Below, piece after piece: positions 35,159 to 43,427 of a stretch of 64,000 nucleotides of DNA (the stretch's first letter is position 1; every line of letters starts with the position of its first letter). The notes under the pieces are model-generated. The model saw only the letters and a list, made by a program, of their open reading frames with translations, did no database searches and was not told the origin of the DNA. Source of the DNA: Haemophilus haemolyticus (lineage in GTDB: Bacteria; Pseudomonadota; Gammaproteobacteria; Enterobacterales; Pasteurellaceae); NCBI RefSeq assembly GCF_003352385.1, contig NZ_CP031243.1:1714501-1778500 (forward strand), given 5' to 3'. A program made the translations under genes and the position numbers.

Positions 35159-36730
35159 TTATTTAGATGATTGTTCAAAGTAGTATTTGCCGGTTTTTAA
35201 CGCACTAGGACCCAAACGCGCATATTTAAACATCAAATACATCTCAACAATAATGAACGCAAGATAAAGCGCACAAATTAAACCAATAGAGAACCATAAA
35301 TCGCCAGTACTTAACTGAGACGCCGATACCCCAACAGGTAAAACTTCATAAATTGCCCATGGTTGACGACCAAATTCAGCTAAGAACCAACCAAATTCAA
35401 TCGCTAAGAATGGCAATGGAATACTCCAAAGCAATGCTTTAAGTAATAAGCGAGAAGAAGTCACTTTGTTACGTAAATTCTGAACAAATGCACCGAAAGC
35501 TAATAAGATAATTAAACCACCAGCCGCTAACATACCACGGAAAGCCCAGAAGTTAGGACCTACATTTGGAATAGTATCACGCGCAGCTTGTTTAATTTGT
35601 TCCTCAGTCGCATCAACAATATTATTTGTGTAGCGTTTTAACAATAAACCGAAACCAAGATCTTTTTTAACTTCATTAAATTGTGCTTTTGTTTCTTCAT
35701 TTACTTGGCCATTTGCTTTTTTCTCAGCCTTTAATTGAGTAAACAATTCATAAGCATGAATACCGTTACGTACACGATTTTCATTTAATAATTGAAGATC
35801 TTTCAAGCCAGTAATTTCTTTATCTACAGAGCGAGTAGCAATTAAACCACCAAGATAAGGAATTTCAATCGCAAAATCATTTTTCATTTCTGTCGAATTA
35901 GGGATTGCGACTGGATGGAATGGTGCTGGAGCTGCATGAGTATCAAACTCAGCTTCCATTGCAGCCAATTTCACAGGTTGTGCTTTACCGATGTCATAAC
36001 CTGATTCATCACCCATAATTAATACAGCTGATGCAGCAATAAAACCAAATGTTGCCGCGACAGAGAATGAACGTTTAGCAAAACCAATATCGCGACCTTT
36101 TAATAAATAGAATGCGCTGATACCTAATACAAACATTGCACCGGTTGTATAACCTGCTGTTAATGTGTGTAAGAATTTACTTTGCGCAACTGGATTTAAC
36201 CAAAGATCTAAGAAGCTCGTCATTTCCATACGTACTGTCTCAAAATTAAATTCTGAGCCAGCTGGAGACTGCATCCAACCATTAGCAACTAAAATCCACA
36301 TTGCAGATAAGTTCGAACCGAAAGCTACACAATATGTAGCAAGTAAGTGTTTACCTTTAGTTAAACGATCCCAACCAAAGAAGAATAACCCCACAAAAGT
36401 TGATTCTAAGAAAAAGGCTAGTAACGCTTCAATCGCTAATGGCGCACCAAAAATATCACCTACATAATGAGAATAATAAGACCAGTTAGTACCGAATTGG
36501 AATTCCATAATGATACCTGTGGTCACCCCAAGGGCGAAGTTAATACCAAATAACTTACCCCAGAATCTTGTCATATCTTTATAAACTTCTTTGCCTGTCG
36601 CCACATAAATGGTTTCCATAATCACAAGGACGAATGACAAACCTAATGTCAGCGGCACGAAAATGAAGTGATACAACGCAGTTAAAGCAAACTGCAAGCG
36701 AGAAAGGTCAACAACGTCCAACATTCTCAA
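35159..36730 (-). CDS. cydA: Cytochrome bd ubiquinol oxidase subunit I
   Basis: 523 residues. Heme-bearing subunit: the N-terminal [22 protein letters not shown] contains the b595 His ligand H19 or so; [10 protein letters not shown] and [19 protein letters not shown] carry other conserved heme/quinol-site residues (the b558 His and Met lie in the middle third). The Q-loop (about 255-390) is of the long form with GLxxLxxxNRVRNG. First gene of cydABX-ybgE-ybgC-tolQRAB-pal. FNR- and CRP-like sites upstream suggest microaerobic and cAMP control. Confidence 0.96.
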   Translation of the reverse strand: MRMLDVVDLSRLQFALTALYHFIFVPLTLGLSFVLVIMETIYVATGKEVYKDMTRFWGKLFGINFALGVTTGIIMEFQFGTNWSYYSHYVGDIFGAPLAIEALLAFFLESTFVGLFFFGWDRLTKGKHLLATYCVAFGSNLSAMWILVANGWMQSPAGSEFNFETVRMEMTSFLDLWLNPVAQSKFLHTLTAGYTTGAMFVLGISAFYLLKGRDIGFAKRSFSVAATFGFIAASAVLIMGDESGYDIGKAQPVKLAAMEAEFDTHAAPAPFHPVAIPNSTEMKNDFAIEIPYLGGLIATRSVDKEITGLKDLQLLNENRVRNGIHAYELFTQLKAEKKANGQVNEETKAQFNEVKKDLGFGLLLKRYTNNIVDATEEQIKQAARDTIPNVGPNFWAFRGMLAAGGLIILLAFGAFVQNLRNKVTSSRLLLKALLWSIPLPFLAIEFGWFLAEFGRQPWAIYEVLPVGVSASQLSTGDLWFSIGLICALYLAFIIVEMYLMFKYARLGPSALKTGKYYFEQSSK

Positions 36731-36935
36731 CTCCTCTGTATAAACAACATTAGTTCCAATGATGATTAAAAAGGCAAAGCCTTAAATAATCCCTAATCAC
36801 TCAACTCCAATCAGCTAAGCTTAAATTGGTTTATCTACATAATCATTCTCAAATAGTTAAAAAACACCAATTATTATAGAGATAAGCCAAATTGGCGGGT
36901 ATTCTACTACTAAATACAAGGATAAAAAACAGTAA

Positions 36936-36957
36936 AAACGATATCTAGATCACATTT
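36936..36957 (-). promoter_or_regulatory. CRP-like site upstream of cydA
   Basis: Matches the symmetric 22-base CRP consensus at 19 positions; the right half ATCTAGATCACATTT is perfect and the left half is degenerate. Confidence 0.55.
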
Positions 36958-37003
36958 TTGACATAAGACATAAAATACCTATTATTTATTAAAGATAATT
37001 TAA

Positions 37004-37017
37004 TTGATATAAATCAA
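37004..37017. promoter_or_regulatory. Perfect FNR box
   Basis: TTGATATAAATCAA is an exact match to TTGAT-N4-ATCAA, the FNR dimer site, in the cydA / DUF5339 intergenic region. Oxygen-dependent control of cytochrome bd is the expected use. Confidence 0.7.
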
Positions 37018-37051
37018 TTTTGCTATTTTTTGTACAAAAATATACGTTACA

Positions 37052-37067
37052 CGTGATCCTTATCACA
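37052..37067. promoter_or_regulatory. CRP-like site near the DUF5339 gene
   Basis: CGTGATCCTTATCACA matches TGTGA-N6-TCACA at 9 of 10 defined bases. It is 110 bases upstream of the small secreted protein gene. Confidence 0.5.
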
Positions 37068-37176
37068 ATTTACAACAATAAATGACTTCAAAAGCTAGAC
37101 ATACTAAGTATATTTTGCTATTTTCCCGCCTAGTTTAATTTTTAGATTTCATAATAAAGAGAAACAAGGACTTAAA

Positions 37177-37461
37177 ATGAAAAAAACATTCCTTATTTTA
37201 ACCGCACTTTTCTCTACTGTATCAACCTCTACTTTTGCATCAAATATTCTGCCACAACAATGTGAACAACTATTTAAAGAAACAGAGAATTTGATTGCGC
37301 AAGCAGAAAAACAACCTGGCACACATACACAGGTAGGAAAAATTAAAAATAAGTTAAACCAAAGTAAACAACAAATTCTTCAAATGGAATTAGCGACTCA
37401 GTTAAAAAGTTGTGAAGTAGGTTTAGCAAAATTAAGTAACTTGAAAAGTTATAGTGAGTAA
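37177..37461 (+). CDS. Small periplasmic DUF5339-like protein
   Basis: 94 residues with signal peptide MKKTFLILTALFSTVSTSTFA and a mature helical domain (about 73 residues) with two cysteines (QQCEQLF and KSCEVGL) that could form a disulfide linking a helical hairpin. It resembles the DUF5339 proteins of Pasteurellaceae, a family of unknown function. An uptake sequence overlaps the signal-peptide codons. It is expressed alone with FNR/CRP-like sites upstream and a terminator downstream. Confidence 0.75.
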   Translation: MKKTFLILTALFSTVSTSTFASNILPQQCEQLFKETENLIAQAEKQPGTHTQVGKIKNKLNQSKQQILQMELATQLKSCEVGLAKLSNLKSYSE

Positions 37462-37463
37462 TT

Positions 37464-37498
37464 AAAAAAGCCTTATTGAGTACAATAAGGCTTTTTTA
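37464..37498. terminator. Bidirectional terminator between the DUF5339 gene and ruvB
   Basis: AAAAAAGCCTTATTG and CAATAAGGCTTTTTT form a perfect 15-bp stem around AGTA, with T-tracts in both directions. Confidence 0.9.
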
Positions 37499-37512
37499 GT
37501 GGTTAAATTTAT

Positions 37513-38520
37513 CTAGTCTGATAATTTCTGCAGACCGAAATGGCGATAAGTTTGCGATGTTGCGATACGGCCACGCGGCGTTCTTTGTAGAAACCCCTGT
37601 TGAATCAAATAAGGCTCTAACACATCTTCAATGGTATCGCGTTCTTCACCGATTGCAGCAGCAAGATTATCCAGTCCTACTGGCCCGCCGTCAAAACGTT
37701 CAATAACTGCAGACAATAATTTTCTATCTAAATAATCAAATCCGGCATCATCTACATCCAACATTGAAAGCGCTTGTTTTGCCACATCTACCGAAATTAC
37801 TCCCCCATTACGTACATCTGCATAATCACGCACGCGTCGTAATAAACGGTTTGCAATTCGAGGCGTACCTCGTGAACGACGAGCTACCTCGAAAGCGGCT
37901 TGCTGTTCTAATTCAAGATTCAAACACCCCGCACTTCTTGCAACGATAGATGTTAAATCTTCTACAGAATAGAATTCCAAACGTTGCACAATACCAAAAC
38001 GATCACGCAATGGTGAAGTCAACGAGCCAGCTCTAGTCGTTGCGCCAACCAAAGTAAAAGGTGGCAAATCTAATTTAATAGAACGAGCGGCTGGCCCCTC
38101 ACCAATCATAATATCCAATTGATAGTCTTCCATTGCTGGATAAAGAACTTCTTCAATAGCAGGGGAAAGTCGATGGATTTCATCAATAAATAATACATCA
38201 TGCGGTTCAAGATTGGTTAGCATTGCGGCTAAATCTCCCGCTTTTTCCAATACAGGTCCTGATGTCGTACGAATATTCACGCCCATTTCATTTGCCACAA
38301 TATTAGCAAGCGTTGTTTTTCCCAAACCTGGAGGGCCAAAAATCAATAAATGATCCAAGGCATCTTGACGTAGTTTGGCTGCCTTGATGAAAATATCCAT
38401 TTGCTCGCGCACTTGCGGCTGTCCAACATAATCCGATAATAATTTCGGACGAATAGCGCGGTCGATAACATCTTCATCAAGCTTAGCTTGCCCGCTAATA
38501 ATTCTATCTGCTTCAATCAT
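37513..38520 (-). CDS. ruvB: Holliday junction branch-migration helicase RuvB
   Basis: 335 residues, AAA+ motor. Walker [12 protein letters not shown] near residue 62, Walker [10 protein letters not shown], sensor 1 [20 protein letters not shown] (with arginine finger) and a C-terminal winged helix ([13 protein letters not shown]). It drives branch migration with RuvA. Seven bases separate it from ruvA. Confidence 0.97.
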   Translation of the reverse strand: MIEADRIISGQAKLDEDVIDRAIRPKLLSDYVGQPQVREQMDIFIKAAKLRQDALDHLLIFGPPGLGKTTLANIVANEMGVNIRTTSGPVLEKAGDLAAMLTNLEPHDVLFIDEIHRLSPAIEEVLYPAMEDYQLDIMIGEGPAARSIKLDLPPFTLVGATTRAGSLTSPLRDRFGIVQRLEFYSVEDLTSIVARSAGCLNLELEQQAAFEVARRSRGTPRIANRLLRRVRDYADVRNGGVISVDVAKQALSMLDVDDAGFDYLDRKLLSAVIERFDGGPVGLDNLAAAIGEERDTIEDVLEPYLIQQGFLQRTPRGRIATSQTYRHFGLQKLSD

Positions 38521-38527
38521 GTCTCAC

Positions 38528-39142
38528 CTACAGTGCGGCTTTTAAAGCTTCGCGAATAACTTGTTCACTGGTTAATTCTGGCTTAGCAACTCGTTTCACC
38601 ATTTTTTCTGCTTCTGAAGGTTTATAACCTAAAGCAATCAAGGCTGAAATAGCTTCATCAGATGAATTTTCTGAGTGGGATTCAATGGATGGAACTGACG
38701 GAATATGAGTACTTTCTACAAAGAAATCGCTTTGTTTTACGCCCTTAAATTTACCTTTGAGCTCTACTAACAAACGTTCAGCTGTTTTTTTGCCAACTCC
38801 TGGAATTTTAGTGAGTTTAGATAGCTCTTCTCTCTCTATCGCATAAGCAAATTGTTCGACCGACATGGCAGATAAAATCGCTAAGGCTAATTTAGGCCCC
38901 ACCCCATTTGTTTTAATTAATTCACGAAATAAAGTGCGGTCTGTTTTCTGGGCAAATCCAAAAAGTAAATGAGCATCTTCCCGAACAACAAGATGGGTGA
39001 ATAAAGTAGTTTCTTGACCAATTTCTGGTAAATCATAGAAACTCGTCATAGGCAAAAGCAATTCATAGCCTACACCTTGAACATTAAGTAAAATTTCTGG
39101 AGGTTGTTTTTCTAAAAGAATGCCTTGTAAGCGACCGATCAT
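38528..39142 (-). CDS. ruvA: Holliday junction DNA-binding protein RuvA
   Basis: 204 residues. Domain I OB-fold ([19 protein letters not shown]), domain II helix-hairpin-helix ([17 protein letters not shown] and [19 protein letters not shown]), an acidic flexible linker, and domain III (about 155-204), which binds RuvB. An uptake sequence lies at 38932-38940. Confidence 0.97.
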   Translation of the reverse strand: MIGRLQGILLEKQPPEILLNVQGVGYELLLPMTSFYDLPEIGQETTLFTHLVVREDAHLLFGFAQKTDRTLFRELIKTNGVGPKLALAILSAMSVEQFAYAIEREELSKLTKIPGVGKKTAERLLVELKGKFKGVKQSDFFVESTHIPSVPSIESHSENSSDEAISALIALGYKPSEAEKMVKRVAKPELTSEQVIREALKAAL

Positions 39143-39204
39143 AATTCTTCCGAATGATAAAAAACTTAACGCATAGAATAAAATAAAACTGGACGAACAT
39201 CCAG

Positions 39205-39777
39205 TTAAATTTTTAATCTAAAGCGTCCTCGGCTATATCTGGTCTTTAAAAGTGCGGTCATTTTTTCTTGCGTTTCTGTCATTTTAACAGAATTGGCAAT
39301 ATGTAAAGAATGTTGAATAGAATGAGCGTGCGTAATTGCGATAGCCAACGCATCCGCTGCATCAGCTTGAGGTTTATCTGACAACTTCAAAATACGAGTC
39401 ACCATTTCTTGCACTTGCACCTTATCTGCAGAACCAATACCCACAACCGTTTGTTTTACTAAACGTGCGGCATATTCAAAAACAGGTAAATCATGATTTA
39501 CCGCAGCAACAATCGCCGTACCACGTGCCTGCCCGAGTTTCAAAGCCGAATCTGCATTCTTCGCCATAAATACTTGCTCAATTGCAAACATATCAGGTTG
39601 AAACTGCGTGATGATTTCAGTTATTCCAGCATAAATGCGTTTCAAACGGGTTGGTAAATCTTCAACTTGAGTACGAATTGCGCCACTGCCGAGATATTCT
39701 AAATGTCTCCCTGTTTGGCGAATCACACCATAACCAGTTACGCGAGAACCTGGGTCAATACCTAAAATAATGCTCAT
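39205..39777 (-). CDS. ruvC: Holliday junction resolvase RuvC
   Basis: 190 residues. The four acidic catalytic residues are in [14 protein letters not shown] (D8 or so), [23 protein letters not shown] (Glu) and [18 protein letters not shown] (two Asp). It cuts Holliday junctions made mobile by RuvAB. Its stop lies inside a small hairpin (AACTGGA/TCCAGTT, 39187-39206) that precedes ruvA by 45 bases and may act as a weak attenuator. Confidence 0.96.
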   Translation of the reverse strand: MSIILGIDPGSRVTGYGVIRQTGRHLEYLGSGAIRTQVEDLPTRLKRIYAGITEIITQFQPDMFAIEQVFMAKNADSALKLGQARGTAIVAAVNHDLPVFEYAARLVKQTVVGIGSADKVQVQEMVTRILKLSDKPQADAADALAIAITHAHSIQHSLHIANSVKMTETQEKMTALLKTRYSRGRFRLKI

Positions 39778-39785
39778 AATTTCTA

Positions 39786-39814
39786 TAAAAAATGGGTAAT
39801 TACATTACCCATTT
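39786..39814 (-). terminator. Terminator or attenuator between yebC and ruvC
   Basis: AAATGGGTAAT and ATTACCCATTT form a perfect 11-bp stem with a three-base loop, followed leftward by TTTTTT. It would separate yebC-nudB from ruvCAB or reduce read-through. Confidence 0.7.
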
Positions 39815-39823
39815 ATTGCATTA

Positions 39824-40564
39824 TTAAAGTTGAGATGCCACTTCGTCACTAATTTCACCATTGTGATATACGTTTTGTACATCATCACAATCTTCCAACA
39901 TATCAATTAAACGAAGTAATTTTGGTGCAGTTTCAATATCAAGATCAACCGTTGTTGATGGAATCATCGTTACTTCAGCTTCTTGAACTTTAAAGCCAGC
40001 CGCTTCAATGCCATCACGCACTGAACCTAAATCTTCCCAAGCAGTATAGATTTCAAATGAACCATCATCTTGTGGTTGAATATCATCAGCACCCGCTTCG
40101 ATAGCCGCTTCAGTTAATGCATCTTCATCTGCTTGTTCAATTAAAATTAAACCTTTTTTGCTAAATAAATAACCAACAGAACCTTCTGTTCCCAAGTTAC
40201 CACCACATTTGGTAAAACTTGGGCGAACCTGTGAAATGGTGCGGTTTGCATTATCACTCAAACACTCCACCATAACCGCTGTACCGCCTGGGCCATAACC
40301 TTCATAGATTTTGGTTTCCATATTGGTATCATCGCCACCGCCTACACCACGATCAATAGCGCGGTTGATAGTATCGCGCGTCATATTGTTGCTAAGTGCT
40401 TTATCTACTGCTGCACGTAAACGCGGATTAGCACTCACATCGCCACCACCAATTTTAGCTGCAGTAACAAGCTCACGAATTAATTTAGTAAAAATTTTAC
40501 CGCGTTGTGCATCTTGTGCTGCTTTGCGGTGTTTAATATTAGCCCACTTACTATGGCCTGCCAT
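39824..40564 (-). CDS. yebC: YebC/PmpR-family protein (TACO1 family)
   Basis: 246 residues, full length. Family marks: [27 protein letters not shown] at the N-terminus, [17 protein letters not shown] and [22 protein letters not shown]. Relatives act as translation factors relieving ribosome stalling at proline-rich stretches or as DNA-binding regulators. It lies next to ruvC as in most gamma-proteobacteria. Confidence 0.95.
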   Translation of the reverse strand: MAGHSKWANIKHRKAAQDAQRGKIFTKLIRELVTAAKIGGGDVSANPRLRAAVDKALSNNMTRDTINRAIDRGVGGGDDTNMETKIYEGYGPGGTAVMVECLSDNANRTISQVRPSFTKCGGNLGTEGSVGYLFSKKGLILIEQADEDALTEAAIEAGADDIQPQDDGSFEIYTAWEDLGSVRDGIEAAGFKVQEAEVTMIPSTTVDLDIETAPKLLRLIDMLEDCDDVQNVYHNGEISDEVASQL

Positions 40565-40576
40565 GTTGTTTTCCTT

Positions 40577-41029
40577 CTATTTATCTTTAAGAATATATTT
40601 TCTAATTGCTTCCGCATTATTGGAAGATTTTGTCATTTGGATTGCTTTTTCAGGAGAAACCCATTGATATGCCAAATGCTCACTTAATATTGGTTCGAAT
40701 TCTTGCTCCATTGCCAATAAAAACCAATGCTCACGGCAATGCGTCACATTCGGTGCGTATTTATATCGGAAATATGGAAAAATTTCAAATTCTATGCTCT
40801 CTTTGCAATCAAAAAGTCCGGTGGAATTTTCTGAAATTTCTAACCGCACTTCTTCCCAAAGCTCACGAATTGCTGTTTTTTTTGGTGTTTCACCACTTTC
40901 AATAGTGCCCGTAACAGACTGCCAAAAATCAGGATCATCTTGGCGTTGGAGCATTAAAACTCGGTTTGTATCTTTAGCGTAAATTACAACGAGAACAGAT
41001 TGATTATTTTTATATTTCAAGCTCGTCAT
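40577..41029 (-). CDS. nudB: Dihydroneopterin triphosphate diphosphatase (Nudix)
   Basis: 150 residues. The Nudix box is GTIESGETPKKTAIRELWEEV. NudB removes pyrophosphate from dihydroneopterin triphosphate in folate synthesis and also hydrolyses dATP. It lies 12 bases upstream of yebC, an operon conserved with aspS-nudB-yebC-ruvC in E. coli; here aspS is about 3.3 kb away, separated by the NRAMP-like gene and the phage scar. An uptake sequence lies at 40843-40851. Confidence 0.93.
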   Translation of the reverse strand: MTSLKYKNNQSVLVVIYAKDTNRVLMLQRQDDPDFWQSVTGTIESGETPKKTAIRELWEEVRLEISENSTGLFDCKESIEFEIFPYFRYKYAPNVTHCREHWFLLAMEQEFEPILSEHLAYQWVSPEKAIQMTKSSNNAEAIRKYILKDK

Positions 41030-41081
41030 CTACATAATTGAGAATGAGCAGCATCATACCTTTTCTACTAAAAACTTTCAA

Positions 41082-41118
41082 AAAAATTACCGCACTTTAA
41101 AACTAAAGTGCGGTAATT
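41082..41118 (-). terminator. Terminator of the NRAMP-like gene, made of inverted uptake sequences
   Basis: AATTACCGCACTTTA and TAAAGTGCGGTAATT form a 14-15-bp stem around a short loop, followed leftward by a run of T. Both arms hold full uptake cores. Confidence 0.85.
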
Positions 41119-41130
41119 ATCTTAATTATT

Positions 41131-42399
41131 TTAGTTTAACCAGCCAGCTTGTTGAGCTATAAATAACCCTGCAAAGGCTGTTAAGTAGAATAAACCGATA
41201 AGAGATAACCACAATAAGCCGCCTTTTACACTGTGTTTCGCGTGCTTAGTCAGAGATAAATTCAACCAAGCAAAGATTGGTGCAGAAACAAATGAAGCAA
41301 TCATCGCGAATTTCAGCATTGGGCCTACTGCATTATTAAAGTAGAAAATAATCGCTAAACCAGATAACGCCGCAAAAATCATACCGATATTAAGAATTCT
41401 CACAGAGCTTTCTTGTTTACCGAATAAGATACGCAAAGATTCAACATTGGTACGAGAGTAACCATCAATTACTGTAATTGTTGTACCAAACATACACATG
41501 AACGCAATGACTGCAATTAATAAGCGAGACCATTCACCGATAGTACTTGCATACATATTGATAAGTTGTGCGATATATTTTCCGCCAACCATCTCTACGG
41601 TTTCAGGAGAACCATATTGCACCAATGCACCAAGCGCTAAGAAAACGACAGCTAAAATGGCTGTACCAATGTAACCCACGTTAAAGTCAAATAAACCGTC
41701 TTGATAAGACACTTTGGTCAAGCGACGTTTTGCTACCACCCACATGGAATTAATAGCAGAAATCTCAATCGGCGCCGGCATCCACCCCATTAACGCCACC
41801 AAAAAGGCCAATTTACTTAATTCCCATGGAGAAGGAGGTACAAAATCAGGTGCGGCTACGCCATTGATACCATTACGCATAAAAGCAATCACGACAGCGC
41901 TCACGGTTGTTACCGTTAAAGCAATCATGATGATTTTCGATAAACTATCTAATAAACGGTACTTCCCTAACAATAAAATACCGGTTGTCACAAGAATCAC
42001 TAATGAGCTTAATACTGGCATTGGTAGAGGAATTGGCGTAATGAAGGTTAAAATTGCTGCCGTTAATAATCCCACTGCCGCAGTATTAATCACTGTCGCA
42101 AAAATGTTTAAAGCTAAGAATAACCAAAGATAGAATTTCCCTTTTTGACGGTAACCTTCTAACAACGTATTACCGGTATCTAGGGTATATTGAACACCGA
42201 AACGGAAGAAAGGATATTTAAATAAGTTAGCAAGAATCACAATGCTCACTAATTCCCAACCATAGATCGCACCAGCTTGGGTAGATGCAATAATATGCGA
42301 CCCACCAACAGCTGCCGATGCCATCACGATGCCAGGGCCTAAGGCAGAGAATTTACTCGCCCATGTTGATTTTTCTACTGGAGTTGAAACTTCACGCAT
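41131..42399 (-). CDS. NRAMP-superfamily transporter lacking the metal-binding motif
   Basis: 422 residues, about eleven membrane helices, NRAMP family. In true Mn/Fe NRAMPs helix 1 has D-P-G-N and helix 6 has M-P-H. Here the helix 1 region reads GPGIVMASAAVGGSHIIAST with neither D nor N, and helix 6 reads LMGWMPAPIEI, keeping P but not the His. Divalent metal transport is therefore doubtful. Similar proteins (Bacillus YcsG, Rd HI1728 from memory) are encoded beside 5-oxoprolinase genes, which suggests an organic substrate. It is transcribed alone, in a locus where Rd would have nudB next to aspS. Confidence 0.8.
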   Translation of the reverse strand: MREVSTPVEKSTWASKFSALGPGIVMASAAVGGSHIIASTQAGAIYGWELVSIVILANLFKYPFFRFGVQYTLDTGNTLLEGYRQKGKFYLWLFLALNIFATVINTAAVGLLTAAILTFITPIPLPMPVLSSLVILVTTGILLLGKYRLLDSLSKIIMIALTVTTVSAVVIAFMRNGINGVAAPDFVPPSPWELSKLAFLVALMGWMPAPIEISAINSMWVVAKRRLTKVSYQDGLFDFNVGYIGTAILAVVFLALGALVQYGSPETVEMVGGKYIAQLINMYASTIGEWSRLLIAVIAFMCMFGTTITVIDGYSRTNVESLRILFGKQESSVRILNIGMIFAALSGLAIIFYFNNAVGPMLKFAMIASFVSAPIFAWLNLSLTKHAKHSVKGGLLWLSLIGLFYLTAFAGLFIAQQAGWLN

Positions 42400-42638
42400 A
42401 AAATGTTCTCTTATAAATTGACCATAAACTGAAAAGGCCTTATTTATAATAGAATTTTATCCTTGAGTAAAGTAAATAAAATCCACTTAAAAGCACTAGT
42501 AAAAAATAAAAATCTAATTATTTTTGAATTTCAGAATATAACTCTAAAGCAAATAAATTCTCCCAGTATTCATACCAAAAAACGGATGCCTTTAAGTGAA
42601 TAAAATTTTTTCAACAAAAAGAAAGTGCGGTTAAAATG
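42400..42638. other. AT-rich promoter region of the NRAMP-like gene
   Basis: No gene is visible. It ends at an uptake sequence (42623-42631) directly before the insertion-element-like remnant. Confidence 0.5.
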
Positions 42639-42662
42639 ATCTGCACCCCAAAAGTTGGACTC
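42634..42662. mobile_element. Possible terminal remnant of an IS150/IS3-like element
   Basis: The sequence TGATCTGCACCCCAAAAGTT and the following GGAC resemble the ends of IS150-type elements of the IS3 family. It abuts the exact point where the repressor ORF loses its C-terminus (TGA 42661-42663). No transposase or second end is present. Confidence 0.35.
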
Positions 42663-42945
42663 AACAAACCAACATCTGGTCTCCATCGTTGATGGTGGGT
42701 AGCATAGAATTGCCGTTTGCCCAAAATACGGCACATTTTTCCGCTTTTACGCCTAAACTGCATAATAGGCTATCTGAATAAGGCTCTTGCCCGTCGGCTT
42801 CTGTTGCCCCTTCGTTAAAGCTGCCAAAGCCTGCTGAAACGTTGATAGAGCTATAACAGTCCACCATACTCACGCCCTCATCTAGTAACTCTTGCATTCT
42901 CTCAAACGCACGGCTGACAAGGCTTCCTGTCGGTTTTTCTGTCGT
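42661..42945 (-). pseudogene. Truncated phage CI/LexA-type repressor (S24 peptidase domain)
   Basis: The readable part (about 95 codons, minus strand) contains a linker (EKPTGSLVSRAFERMQELLD) and the start of an S24 domain with the nucleophile serine in FWANGNSMLPTINDGDQML. It then stops (VC-stop), so the catalytic lysine and the rest of the domain are missing, and no N-terminal DNA-binding domain exists upstream, where the frame runs into a methylase fragment on the other strand. Not functional as an autocleaving repressor. Confidence 0.8.
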
Positions 42946-43225
42946 TGTTTTATTGCTTGACCCGCCTTACTTATGCACTCGCCAAGAGAGCTACAAGCAA
43001 GCCACTTACTTTGATTTGATTGATTTTTTACGCCTAATCAATCTAACCAAGCCTCCTTATATTTTCTTCAGTAGCACAAAAAGTGAATTTATCCGTTATT
43101 TGGACTATATGCAGGAATGTAAAACCGATAACTGGCAAGCGTTTGAGAATTACGAGCGAATTGTGGTGAAGACATCAATCTTCAAAGATGGGGTTTATGA
43201 GGATAATATGATTTATAAGTTCTAA
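42935..43225 (+). pseudogene. Truncated phage DNA adenine methyltransferase (Dam/D12 class)
   Basis: 97 codons remain. LLLDPPYLCTRQESYKQATY contains motif IV (DPPY) of N6-adenine methylases, followed by FDLIDFLRLINLTKPPYIFF and a C-terminus ending YEDNMIYKF, consistent with the natural end of a phage Dam. The N-terminal two thirds, including the S-adenosylmethionine motif I, are missing: the frame abuts the inverted repressor fragment at about 42935-42950. A terminator follows. Confidence 0.8.
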
Positions 43226-43230
43226 ATTTA

Positions 43231-43268
43231 AACCCTCTTTAAAGTCGATTTAAAGAGGTTTTTTTTGT
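43231..43268 (+). terminator. Terminator after the methylase fragment
   Basis: AACCCTCTTTAAA pairs with TTTAAAGAGGTT (one bulge), followed by TTTTTT. Confidence 0.8.
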
Positions 43269-43273
43269 GGCTT

Positions 43274-43341
43274 ATTTTGCATAGGGCTTTGGAGATTAGC
43301 TATGCAAAATAATTTGCAAAACTATGCAAAAAATTTTGCAA
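43274..43341. repeat. Cluster of TGCAAA / TTTGCA repeats
   Basis: ATTTTGCATAG (43274-43284) is followed by its inverse CTATGCAAAAT (43300-43310), then ATTTGCAAAACTATGCAAAA and ATTTTGCAA in close series. Five or more TGCAAA half sites lie within 70 bases, in the phage scar. It may be an old operator array or decayed repeats. Confidence 0.6.
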
Positions 43342-43396
43342 GCTTACAATTATTTTGAAGATAAAGTGTTTGATAAATTCTCAATTATTGGGTAAT

Positions 43397-43424
43397 AAAA
43401 ATGCTGGAATATTCCAGCATTTTT
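43397..43424 (-). terminator. Terminator of the secreted-protein gene
   Basis: AAAATGCTGGAAT and ATTCCAGCATTTT form a perfect palindrome (13-bp arms, practically no loop) flanked by T-runs, four bases from the stop of the gene at 43428. Confidence 0.8.
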
Positions 43425-43427
43425 TAT

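Larger units (their letters stand above)
36731..37176. other. Regulatory region between cydA and the DUF5339 gene
   Basis: 446 bases without a protein gene. It contains two CRP-like sites (36936-36957 and 37052-37067) and a perfect FNR box (37004-37017). The sites lie 205-335 bases from the cydA ATG and 110-240 from the divergent DUF5339 gene, so either or both could be targets. The cydA leader is AT-rich and unstructured by eye. Confidence 0.7.

Noticed and set aside
42953..43225. A complete small methyltransferase gene
   Set aside because: It begins at the DPPY motif; the SAM-binding motif I and target-recognition region are absent, so it is a fragment.
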